The notes under the pieces: generated by a model | Seen by the model: the letters and a program-made list of their open reading frames with translations, nothing else | What the model was told of the DNA's origin: nothing | The model's database searches: none | Origin: Phoronis australis | Lineage: Eukaryota; Phoronida; Phoronidae | DNA: 64,000 bases | Assembly: GCA_002633005.1 (NCBI GenBank) | Contig: NMRA01000141.1 | Span: forward strand, 755,938-819,937 | Direction of reading: 5' to 3' | In this document: positions 25,001 to 36,000 of the stretch, piece after piece | Layout of the letters: each line of letters begins with the position of its first letter | Numbering within the stretch: position 1 is the first letter of the stretch | Position numbers and translations under genes: made by a program

Positions 25001-27241
25001 GGAAACTGATTGAGGTAATTCATAAAAATTTGACACATTGATATATCACGGCCATCGCCGGCACCAGTCGATTTTCAAACGAGTGCGACCTCTGCAGCAC
25101 ACCCTACTGATCAATTTGGTCTCGACAATAGATTTGTTCGGTATTTTTGGAAGGTGGATTTCTGGACGATATTCAGAGAACCAATTGACAGATTTTATTG
25201 AAACTTGACACGGAAGTGTGTACCGGCAATGTACCTGCAATAGGCTATTTAGTTTCCGGGAGATTCGACTCATCAGCTCACCCTGTGACTATTTCGTGGA
25301 GATTATCTCAGGTTTCATCAAATGACATGCCCCCTCTGTCATTTTGTGTTGATATTTTTATCCGCTAAAGCTCACAGGTTGTACTTTGTAAAAATAAACT
25401 ACCCTTGCCAATTTTTATGCCTAGTGCTGTGTTCCTTCGTGGAAGTGAAGTTGAATTTCTTTGTTGAAAATGTTGAAAGCTTTTCATATTTTAAACTTGA
25501 TGTTAAAAATGTTGGAGTATCAATACTTATGTGTCAATTTTAACTATTGTTCATGAAAGATATAACAAAACACAAATTTATGTTTCGTTGTATCTTTCAC
25601 AAACTTAATAAGCACTTCTAGAAACATATCGTTTGCGGTTCACTGTGGGCGCATTTCAACTCTTTGTGGATGTCTTGTTAAATTAAGGACTGTCACTTGT
25701 AGGTCTGTTTATCCAATCTCGAGTTCCGTGCCTCCATTTGCATGACCAAATCTGATTTCAAGACGTCAATAAATTTTTACATTTACACATTTTGTGCTAC
25801 TTTTTGTCTATGTTATGCGATCCCTGAACGGGTTGGCGGTCAAAGGATCTGATTATTTTACTAAATCAAAAAAGATACATTGCCGGTTTTATTTTATTTA
25901 GTTGATGATTTATGTGTTTCCCCGAGGCCACGATTACAATGTAATTGATTAATTTCTGCAATGAGTCAAGTCGTGTCTAGTAGAGATCTTATTACATGTG
26001 GATTCGCATACAACCCAACCCCCGTAGAACGAGCACATGAAAATATCTGTCGTTGATCAAAATCACTACTTTTTCGCTTCTGAGTGCAGTCACGGGGATA
26101 GAGCAGTGACATGTTTTCTGGGAATTGAAATGGGTCAGCCGACTTCAAGTCTTTTGTAGAATCAACACTCTAAACAATCATTTTGCATTAACTTACTCCT
26201 TTCTTAAGGCTACATTTTGCCCAGTTTAGCAACAGAAATCGAATTTGCCCGTTTCCTCGGATAAAACCGGTGTCACAATTCTTTACAGTGATAAGTCTAT
26301 TTCAGTTGTCTACTCAAGTCACAGACAGTGTCTACATTCGCAGTTTCAGAGCTGGCCATCCCCGATGGACTATGACGCGTTTTCTCGAGTCATTGGGGAT
26401 TTCAATGTTTTTTGTAATGAAAATATGGTCCGATTAAGGTACGGAATATTATGAGGCCAATTTTATGTGACTAACGCCTAATTTGATTTTCATTTTTAGC
26501 CAATTGAACAGGGCAAAACTCAGTTTCAAACACGAAGCTACAGAGCAATGTATTATTGTCTCGCCGTTCCTGTGTGGTGTAATGTATACAACAAAATAAA
26601 AACGTGTAATAAACTACGAACGGAAGTATTTTTATCAACCTTTTTGTTGACCATTTTTGTTGTAGTTTACCAAATCAGCAGCAAAAGCTTCTTTATAACA
26701 TTACCTGGATGAGTGCAGACTGATCGGATGAAACATAGTGGATAAAATTGATAATCTAACTATACTGAAGTGGTGTTTCGTCCTATTTAGTTGGTTACGA
26801 AATTGGGTTCGAGCTTTTATTCGCATAACATCGATTTATAATATTCTTCAAAGTGACATTTTGTCTTTTATAGCCACCTTAGCAAGAGGAAATGGAGATT
26901 TAAGATGTGGTCACATTCACAAGAATTTTTACTGGTGATTTTTTTTTCTCCAAACAAGATCTTTTACAAGACACTATTATAACATGTTTCGTTTCCAAGA
27001 AACGAAACACATTTTGCTTTTATGTGACATCAAACAAATCTCTAGATCATAAGCTCAAATTGAAAGTATTAGCAGAATTCAAGTTGATCTGAAAAATTCC
27101 ACGGGCTTTCAAATCGTTTTTTAATTCTGGAAATACGACAACGGTTGAATAATACACTTGTGCTCTGATGTTCGACTTACCCACTGCAGCAACAAATATT
27201 GCAGCAATTACTGTACATAATCTGAAGCGATCGCTAGCCAT
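12624..27241 (-). CDS. CUB-SRCR-mucin stalk membrane receptor with zinc-finger tail
   Basis: Seven exons joined by matching phase: 27241-27181, 23799-23565, 23119-22980, 20766-20613, 18604-18429, 17798-17442 and 13027-12624. Together they give 1527 bp and 508 residues. Order: signal peptide (1-20, [13 protein letters not shown]); CUB domain (about 26-140, four cysteines, CSYDHLYV); SRCR domain (about 150-255, [28 protein letters not shown], seven cysteines); Thr/Ala-rich stalk (256-374); membrane helix (about 385-411); basic KYLKRK; tail to 508. Every junction restores the frame and expected motifs, for example GF(T)GALAALPNS across exons 4/5. CUB and SRCR scavenger-type domains bind proteins or microbial surfaces, so a recognition receptor is likely, but the ligand is unknown. 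The tail's CCCH plus zinc-knuckle module (452-483) is atypical and resembles retroelement proteins. A TATA-like box lies just upstream. Confidence 0.85.
13118..13335. mobile_element. Foldback/TIR element in the last intron
   Basis: Inverted arms of about 30 bp: right arm tacgagaagttattgcgaaa near 13303, matched by the reverse complement of the sequence near 13118-13147. No coding capacity; MITE-like. Confidence 0.55.
15580..16935 (+). mobile_element. Second THAP-type TIR element, inside receptor intron
   Basis: Ends are inverted: aataggagagttcac and ggtgaataagcaac near 15604-15673 pair with gcttattcacc and gtgaactctcctatt near 16826-16906. Weaker similarity extends outward on both sides. It lies in the 4.4-kb intron between the stalk and membrane exons, in the opposite orientation to the host gene if judged by its THAP frame. 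About 1.3 kb, so probably non-autonomous. Confidence 0.65.
15698..15800 (+). pseudogene. THAP domain N-terminal fragment
   Basis: ATG 15698 begins [14 protein letters not shown]...[11 protein letters not shown], the first half of a THAP (C2CH) domain with both N-terminal cysteines and the FPKDP motif. The expected Trp-containing second half is not found downstream in frame; an acceptor-like ttctgttcacag at about 15860 opens an unrecognised frame. Likely the remnant of a P-element-like transposase gene. Confidence 0.55.
17442..17798 (-). CDS. Thr-rich mucin-like stalk exon of the CUB-SRCR gene
   Basis: This 357-bp exon has phase 1 at both ends (ttttcag acceptor, G|GTAACA donor), so it can be included or skipped freely. 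It encodes 119 residues dominated by Thr and Ala, produced by a degenerate array of ACA/ACT/GCA codons with a GCAACAACAACT-type unit. A dense Thr stalk implies heavy O-glycosylation lifting the SRCR and CUB domains off the membrane. Repeat-driven length variation between alleles is likely. Two other reading frames are also open here, purely because of the repeat. Confidence 0.75.
21269..22115. repeat. Duplicated segment, one copy interrupted
   Basis: A block with gcgctaactgcgaagcgat and aaacaacacgtgtag, followed by aaggtcat.tatattatgac and ctactacagatatcgg, is continuous at about 21277-21415. It recurs at about 21804-21864 plus 22048-22110, separated there by about 180 bp. Either the second copy received an insertion or the first lost that part. 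It lies in the intron between CUB and SRCR exons. Confidence 0.65.
23365..23455 (+). repeat. G-rich simple repeat, quadruplex-prone
   Basis: Runs of ggggt followed by gggagg and gagaga units on + (C/T-rich on the transcribed minus gene). At least eight G-runs of three or more lie in tandem, enough to form G-quadruplexes. It sits in the intron between the two CUB exons. Confidence 0.75.
24165..24415. repeat. Degenerate ATC/CATCATC microsatellite
   Basis: Long stretch of imperfect ATC and GTC triplets in the first intron of the receptor gene. It creates open frames on both strands made of Ile/Thr/Met, which are not genes. Confidence 0.65.
24640..25290. repeat. Repeated module with TTGAAACTTGACAC core
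   Basis: Sequences of the type atgaaacttgacac...ggcaatg near 24758, 25028 and 25195 recur at irregular spacing with similar flanks. This looks like a degraded dispersed repeat in tandem; family unknown. Confidence 0.35.
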
Positions 27242-27254
27242 GACATGCGTTGTT

Positions 27255-27290
27255 AGTCTGCATAGCACGATATGTTCCCCTCTTATAGTC
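27255..27290 (-). promoter_or_regulatory. TATA-like box upstream of the CUB-SRCR gene
   Basis: On the minus strand, TATAAGAGG begins at 27287, 46 bases before the ATG at 27241. With initiation about 30 bases downstream this leaves a 5' UTR of roughly 15 bases. Spacing is plausible for a core promoter; no transcript evidence. Confidence 0.4.
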
Positions 27291-29204
27291 AAAGCCTTAT
27301 TCGCGTTGTCATCTAGCGAGCTCATCAGAGCACACCAACTTAAGGTTACTATATTTAAAACAGGCGATTTGCCATGCGCTACTCCCTCTTTCTTGGCAGC
27401 CGTATCTTGCTGATTAAGGGCATATACGAGCGAATTGCCTACTTGTACGAAATAAATCCATTGACAGGGTTGACTATTAATTACCAACAAATACAAAATT
27501 AGCCTCAGTTGTTGTGGGAGACTGGAACAATTCCTGTTTAGCAAATCATCCTCTGAGTTAATTAGTGTTTTCCAAGATTATTTTTCTTCAAAGCAAAGTC
27601 GTTTGACGAGAACTTAGCGGTTGTCCTCAAATAAAAAAATCGACTGTTCCATTTTAAAACGGCTGTAAAACAACGCTTCATCAAACAAACTTTTGACATG
27701 AGCAACTATATCGGAATTACATTTATTTAATAAAACTGACACACATCGAGCAACAAAATCCAATCCAGAAACCAAGAGGAATTGTATCTGGCTTGGATAT
27801 AACGCAATCAAACAGATATCATTGTACTTAGAGGAGTGACGGGTGTCTGATGACGTAATGCAAAGAATATCTGAAGATACGCGTGCGTTCGAAAAGACGT
27901 GCACTTAGTGCCAATCTGAATTACTTTTCATTGTCGACAAGAATATTGACTAAATACATTTGTACGAACCTTCTAGTAACATTAATAAGAAGCAATCCGT
28001 TATGAAAATGATCTAGGCTAAGACTGCCATTTAACACAGATCTTACTTTTGCACAATGTATCACTGAGAGAGAGAGCATCAGAAAGTTGCTTTCCTAATT
28101 TTCCCGATTGCACCATTTCAGGCTTGGGCCCTCGCTCAAATGAGGGAAGGTGCCTTGTTAGAGAGGAATTTTACCTCATCTTTATACTTCCCTTCCCCCA
28201 ATCACAACCAGTTCCATCCTCGGTAGCGGAAAACCCTAGCTCATGGGCAAGTACCGATAGGTAAAGCTAAAGGTTACCGGAAGGGATTCTAACATTGAAG
28301 GTATTTTTAATCACTGGAAGAATGGAAATTAGCTTGACTTTTAAATGTTTTTCATAGAGAGTCCGATCGCTATTCTGCCCCGCTATCGAAGCGCCGAGGG
28401 CGCTAGTCTCTACAAGCTGACTTGAGGCAACCAGTCATTTTATTCGTCAACATGGTGTCGAGCGACAACCAAATGTCAGTTATCTCCCCGAGCCCAACCA
28501 CACTCAGCGTTGGGATCTGTACGTCGAGTGTATGTGCATTAAACTGTGCGACTTATGTCGAATACTGACTTTACAAAGCAGTTTGAATAACATACGAGAT
28601 GGGTCACTGCTATCAGGTTTTACAAAATGCCCAGTGCATTTATCAAGTCGATCAAATACAAGGGATTCAAATTAATCCGAAATTCTGTATGTACATGTAT
28701 AACAGTTTTTAAAAGCAGAGCAGACAGCACAGACTGCTTCCCATGTGTTTTGGGATATAAAACCAAAATTCGTTACATAATGCATTTTATTAGCAGCTAT
28801 TATGTAGAGAGACAGACAAAAGCCTTCAGGTACTTTTTTCAGATTGTGCCAAAACGCACATAAAAACACCCATTAGTTCTATACACAAACGTTATCTTGT
28901 CTCACAAGATAAAAATTTAAAATCTTCAAGGCAAAATAGTTGCTCCCAGAAAACTTTGGTACGGAAAAATATACGACTAGTGATATGTATCGATACAACA
29001 GGTTGAAGGCACATCAAACTAAATACAAACAGTTCTGAGGAATGAACCAGGCCATAGCCGTCATATATTCGAATTCCTTCAAAAAACTTAAATTTTGATA
29101 TAGACCACTTGTCACTTTAAAACTGATATGGACTTGTTCTTAACTTATAGGCAAAGTGGTTTCTGGTCCTTGGGAAAAATGATAGCAAAGAAAGGAAGTT
29201 TATC
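27291..29204. other. Intergenic DNA between receptor promoter and alpha-catenin 3' end
   Basis: No recognised exon. The part nearest 30036 is probably alpha-catenin 3' UTR. On the minus strand an AATAAA sits at about 28785-28791, a possible distal poly(A) signal. Confidence 0.35.
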
Positions 29205-29428
29205 AGGGCTTGGAATGACAAATGACAAAAAGAGGAAAATTTACCAGGTGACCTATGATTTAAAAAATTTATAAGCTTGATAGAAGTATTTTTGTGCGTC
29301 TACAAAAATTTTTTTACACAAATAAAGTGAAAATAATGATGACAAAAAGAGGAAATTGGAAATCAAATAAGAGGAAATAGAGACCAAAAAAGAGGAAATC
29401 CTCTTAAAAGAGGAAAATTCCAGGCTCT
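29205..29428. mobile_element. Short hAT-like element, degenerate copy
   Basis: Starts agggcttggaatgac and ends attccaggctct, the same termini as the 506-bp element at 30369. The interior has repeated aaaagaggaaa blocks. It lies in the 3' flank of alpha-catenin. Flanking octamers resemble each other only loosely. Confidence 0.5.
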
Positions 29429-30035
29429 GATTTATACCCTCTGTAAGGCACTCCATCCAAGTTCTGTTACAACACTGATTTTTCAGAAATTTCCACCCGT
29501 CCACAGCTAAAATAGCTATAAATCAAGAACTTTGTATGAAAAACCAACTAATAGCAATAGCTAAACAGCTCCAATCACAGAAAGTAAACAAGGCTAAAAT
29601 TACATTTGTAGAAAGCAGTTGCACAAGCGTGACATATTGCTAAACACGGGAAGACTTCAGTGTCCAAGTCAAATCTCGCTTCACAATCCATTATAATAGT
29701 TTTAAAGGAGGGTAATATATAAAATTTTCAAACATTTCTCAATAAGTCAACCTTCTCAAAGAACCCATCCAGACCAAGAGTACTTTAGTCTTGACAATGT
29801 TTCCTCGTAATATAATATCTCACCACTAAAAATGTGCTTTTGCTTCTACACATATGTCAGTCAAGATGTCAAGATTTAGTATTTTACACTAAAAATGTTT
29901 ACACTGGTACAGCACAGCAACAAATATACACCTCCTGTACTAGAACACATAAGGTACAAATATAAAGTGCTTTGTAATAGAAAACGTTACAGCAACAATC
30001 ACTAGCTACATAAACACTTGATATTCCCATGTTAT

Positions 30036-33000
30036 TCAAAAGGTATCATTAGTAGTGAATTCACTAAGCTCCTTGACTGGCTCAATCTTCAGCTGACGTG
30101 CGCTCTTGCGTATCTTAGCGTGCACTTCGTCGGGGTTCTCCCGTCGCACCAATGGCTTCTTCTGAGGCGGCTTCATCTTCCATGTGACAATTGATTGCTG
30201 AAATGTAATAAAAAAACATGAACCTCAGAAAGGACACAGAGACCGAACGCAGTAATTCTCATTTTAGCCATTTTTCTTGTAGGAGCGAATACACAGAAGC
30301 ATGCTCATAGCCAATTACTGAGGCAGAGGGTGTGAATCTGTTATCAATGGACCTTCAATACTCAGACCAGGGCTTGGAATGACCAATAACAAAAAACGCG
30401 GAAACTTTTACGGCCCAAATCATGCGCGCTACTCAGCCTTGAAATGGTCGATGTGAACCTTTCCCCGACAAAAATCGGGTAGACTAAAAAAAACAAAGAA
30501 AAAACGTTACCACCATCAGTAGCATGCATCTGCGTCCTTTTAGCTCGTCCGTCCACTCCCAACCCACACATTTTTGGCTGCAGAGCCGTAGTATTTGTCG
30601 CCGCGGTTTACAATAACACGAGTCGCCATTGAAAATCCCACCACGCTATCCCATATGCCCCGGCAATGTTGACAATTTACGTTCCTCCGAAGCATAAAGA
30701 GCAACTTCCGTTTTTCGAGGTGAACGTCGTCTGCAACGCCGCGGCAAGAAAGGAATTTGCCGCGGAAATTTTATATCAAATCCGATTTTTTTTACGCAGA
30801 AATATATTAAAATGCGCGGACAGAACATTTGAAAAAAGCGGAAATCCGCGTTTCCGCGGAAAATTCCAAGCCCTGTCAGACCTCACCACTGTTGCCTAAA
30901 TGCTCCGGTGCTTTTTCCCGATGGCAGACTTAGTTCCAACTGGGTAAATTATGACTACCAGAACCCACTCTGACTATGGGCATGGCTACTTTTTTTGAAA
31001 AGAAAACCAAAAACACAGCCAAACGCTACACTTCACAGAAGTTAAAGAAATAAGAACGATAAAATCAAAATCATTACTTTTTAGACCTATTAGAATTTCC
31101 ATTTTAGAGTCCCATGAGATAGTATGTACTTCCGTTAGAGTTAAAAATATGCAGAACCAATACATTAAATCCAAATATTCACAAGTTAATATGTTTCTAG
31201 GGGAGCTCAACTTCCTGTAAAGTACAAAGATATCTTTTCCCCACAAAAGTATTGATAAAGGCACTTAAGACCAAGTAGTCACTGGCTGACTCTAGCACTA
31301 AATACCCCCATTCCACCCTTGTACTTCACATGTAGTCACTGACTGACTCTATCACTACATACCCCCATTCTACTCTTGTACTTCGTTGATGCTACATATG
31401 TGGCCTTCACAGTCAGCACAACAGAGTTCATCAGATTCTTGGCCGCTTGGATCAAAGACGTGGCACTGTCCAACTGAAACAAGAAATTAAGCTTTTGAAA
31501 GCATTGTACCATGACAATCCCACTGCAGGCAATGAGCTACATGCTTATTGAACAGACTTCAATGCCAGTTTACTAAGCACATGGCTCACTGAGGGTTGCC
31601 AGAAAACCGCTGGTAATGTGCTCAGTGAATGACACTAATTTGGCTGTAATTATCAATTATTGCATTACAGATGGTCATTCAAGTTTGTTGGATAAGCACA
31701 AAGCTCATGCATGTGATGCACTTCCATGAAACTATTCACTGAAAGTATAAAAGGAAAAGAAATAAGTATATGAGACAAAATGACTCGGAATTTCCCGTCA
31801 TGACAGCTGGGTGGAAGCCGAATTCATAATCAGCGTAGTCTTTTTATAAGACCAAGAATAGAGAGGGATAAACAAGAGAGTTAGTAAGGAGGCTAAGCCA
31901 TTCTATAATTAGAAACTTGCCACCTTGTAGGTTATTAGCAGTTATTTTCACAGAATTAGATGGCATGATGGGGAAATGGTATTTTGTCCAGATACTTTTG
32001 TCTTGTAGTGACTATTGGGTACCATGGTTATTCAAGATGGACAATGAGAAGAGAGGGAATAAAAACTAGGCCAAATAGGTTAAAGTGCGATGATCATCAG
32101 GGGACACGATTCCTTAAGACTTAAGAGCCTGAGCACCAGCAGTTCCACATCCTTAGAGTAACAATTCACCAAAAAGGAGCGCAACTTTTACCAGAAGCAC
32201 AGGATATACAACTCAATGAAGAATTTACTATGTTCTGCTAAAAACTTCGAGGAAAACTGGAGAATCAACTGGCAGCTTGTTGCAAACCATTGTCTTTGTT
32301 AAGATAGTCACCATAAAAAGGAGGTGAATTCACTGCTTAGTGAACAACAGAAAAACGAAAAGAGGACTTATTACTTGTTTAATTCACAAACTGTTAGAGG
32401 GCACTGGTAACTGGGAAGCAAATTTCAGTCACCTTGGCATGATTTACGCAACTGTAATCCAACAATACAGGGAAAAACCAATTATTTGTAGAAATGTTAC
32501 TAGCTTTTGGAAATGGAAAATTAGCTAAGTTGATAATTATGCTAGCGTAACTTAACAGCAGAATTACAGTCACTGGTTCTCCAAGCACTTACCCCAGATA
32601 CGATCAGCTCTCCACTGATGTTGGTGATATCAGCCTTCACTTTACTGGTGATGTTCAACTGATGCACGTACAGGGCAATACGTTGCAGATACGCAATAAG
32701 GTCTTTCTTTGATGCAGAATCTGGGCACTGAAAGCAAAGGCAACAGTCAGGTAATAGGCTTATGAGTTTGGCTAAGAATTCCACAAGGATGAACATTAAG
32801 CGTGTATAACACAAGTTGTCTTGTGACACCTTTTACATTGTCATGCTTAGTGATGTGGGAGAACAACAAAATATTCACAGACAACTTTTACAAACTTGTA
32901 TCATAAAATTGTTGTTTTTATTCATTATTTACTACTGTGCAATGCCCATCAAAAGCATTGATATACACTGTCAAAGCACAGTATAATGAACCGAGTTTAC

Positions 33001-36000
33001 AATGTTCGCTCCGTTATAACATTGCATTCCACAAGTCTTAAGCAAACTGAACTGAACACAGACTGATTTAATTTTAGCAAACTTCGGTTTTATTGAACAC
33101 TTTAGAAGAGTCCTCTGACAATTTGTTATATCATTGTTCGGTTGTGTCTAGATCAACCAATGAGATTGCATTACCCTATCAGCAATAGCCCGCGCCAGCT
33201 TGTCCAATTTCGCTCCAGCTTCTGAGATTTTCTTGGCTGCATTGATGACATCCATTGTGTTCTTGAGAGGTCCACGGCCTCTGTTTATACAACAAAAAGC
33301 TATCATGACACACACATTTCAACAAAATGCCATCAACCTGGATTATTATCCACACTATGGTCAATGTAACATCCATATTAACACTGACCTCTCTTAACAC
33401 AAGAGGAAATAGCAAGAGCCATCACCAAGCCTACATGAAGTCTTACCCTCTCCCACAATTAACTCATAACTTCACCACCAGAAGCCTCTGCTTTCTTCTA
33501 AACCTCTGCCCACATTACTCCATCATTTCTGATCACAAGATGAGGTCATTCATCTCACACATACATCTACGTGCTCCATTATTTAGCTCACCTCGCTTCT
33601 CCAACAGTCAATACACACTACATTCCATTTTCATATATGCGCACCCACCTATACCCCCATCCAGCTTCACACTTTGTAACTCACATCCTCATCCACCATT
33701 ACACTCTCCCCACTCATCTCCTCGCCAGCTCCACCTATCTCTCTAAACCCACCCACCTCTTCATATTCCCTCAATCTTCCCCCATAACCTCTACCCATCT
33801 CTCCACCTACATCCACATACCTCCCCATCTCTCCACGCACGTCCACCCATCTCCACACCCTCTTCACCCATCTCCCAACCCACCTGGTGAAGTCTGTCAT
33901 TTCCATCATAATCATACACATCTGCTTTGCAAGCGTGATGATGTCATTGCCGCGGTCGTCCCACTTGGCGATCTCATTGAACAGGCGCACCTTCTCCTGT
34001 CTGAAGGCCTCTACTTGTTCCTGAATCTGTTCCTTCTCCTCCTCGGGTAGTCTCAACATCATCTGGCGTGTAGCGTCATCACGACCTTCTACAAGGTCTG
34101 TCTGGTCTGTGTAGTCACTGTCTGTGAATGATAGAAAAGGTCAAACTCACACAGTGATTAAAAATGCTTGACTACCTAACAGGATACTAAACCCTGTCAT
34201 CATTGGTGTCAATCTTGAAAGAAAAGCAGGGTCAACTAAAAACTCATACCCGCTATTTCACAAACTGGACACCGTGGTCCTAGGTGGGTTGTCTCTTTTC
34301 ACAGTTACCCTGTAATTCGCTGAAAGTGTAGGTCATGCTTGCTAGTTTAGGAAGTTTTGAAATGAGTTTTCATATTTTCCTCCAAATTGTTAAGGGTTGT
34401 CAAGGGTTCCAAAGCATTATTTCGTTTCAGAGATCTGGACGGGAAAGCTTTTTTTAGTACCTGTTAATAGGCCAAAACCCGGTTTGGTATCCATATAACT
34501 TAAAACTTTCGTCTGTTATTTCTGTGTTCTCAAAATTTTACTGCATAACATATCAGTTGATGTAACAAATACAAAATTTTTGCCGTCTCATTCATCAAAC
34601 TCGTATCCAGTAACTTTTAATTTTACAACCATCCCTCCTAAACGACAAGTGAAGTAGACACTTGTGGGCTGCGCAAAATAAAGTTCCACTCACTGCTCCT
34701 CGTCTCCTCATATTGGTCCTCGTACTCATCATAGGCACCGTACTCCTCATCAGAATCATAGATCTCATCTGGCCTCTGAAATATACAGAAAAATCGTGGA
34801 AACAAATACGCAAGCAGACTTACAATAACCTAGTTTCTTTGACAATCAAAGAAAGGTCAAAGCACTAAGCAGCCAGCTTATATCCTAACCAAATTCTCAA
34901 TTCAGCATTTATGACTAAATTTAGAAAAGGCCAATAATGTCATACAAAATACATGCCTCGGAAACCAATCCCGGAAAAGCATTTACCAAGACTTCAATAT
35001 CTGAATAAATGGGTTTGTATCATAGAGGTTATCTAAAATTTGATTCTTTGAATAATAAGAGACTGAAAGGTGCTGGATTCATAAAGTGATGAGGGGGCAA
35101 TAGTCCTGCCACAACTAAGAGGGGACCACCCTCTCGATCGGTCCTTCAATTTGAAAGGATACTACTTGAAAGCACGAGAAGAGTGACAAACGAAAGATGA
35201 TAGAATATGAATAAAAAGTAGGAGAAAGGTCCATTTCTGCCGCTATTAGGCCCCCCCCCCCTCAATAGATGTTCGTCCCTCAATAGGAACGGATTTGTGA
35301 TGTCAAAAACAGGAAATGAGCTCCAGCTGTTGCTATCATAACATCTCTCCAACATCGATCCCAATACTATAACATAATTAAAAAAAAACAGAAAAAGAAC
35401 AAAGGTTACAGTTGAATCCATTATCCATTGTCACAGAGATATGCATGACAAAACAGAGAGCTTTGCACGCGCTGATAATTTTACTTTTTTGAATAATTTG
35501 AAAATCTGAAAAAAATTGCCAATGAAAATCTACACAAGTTTGATTTTCTAAGATATTTAAGAGGCATGATGTCCGTTTTCAAGAATCGTCCCTAGTACGC
35601 CTATGCCGGTTGCCACCAAGATTTTATCCCAAATGCCGACAAATTATTGGGGGGCACATGCCCTTACCCTGCTAGGGCAGTCATGTTTGCATTTCTCATA
35701 ACCAGCACATAATAGTTACCCTATTCATCAGCACAGCAGCTCTGATGTCCCGCACCCCGTCGTACACCATTTGTGAAGCACCAATGAACTCGTTCTCGTC
35801 AACTTGGCCGTTAGGCGACGATGACAAAGCGTCAACCGCCATCTCTACTCTCTCAGCAAACTTCGGCATAACTAAAGTACAAAAATTATGAAAATAATGT
35901 CTCTGTAAGTTAGTTATGCGCTCGAATTCAATAAGAAATGTACTTTTGCATGAAGACAGAGCTCAGAGGAGGATCTTTGAACAAATATGTTGTAAGCACA

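Noticed and set aside
33327-34062. Ser/Pro/His-rich long frames on plus
   Set aside because: Antisense to an alpha-catenin exon and its CT-rich intron; no start or domain.
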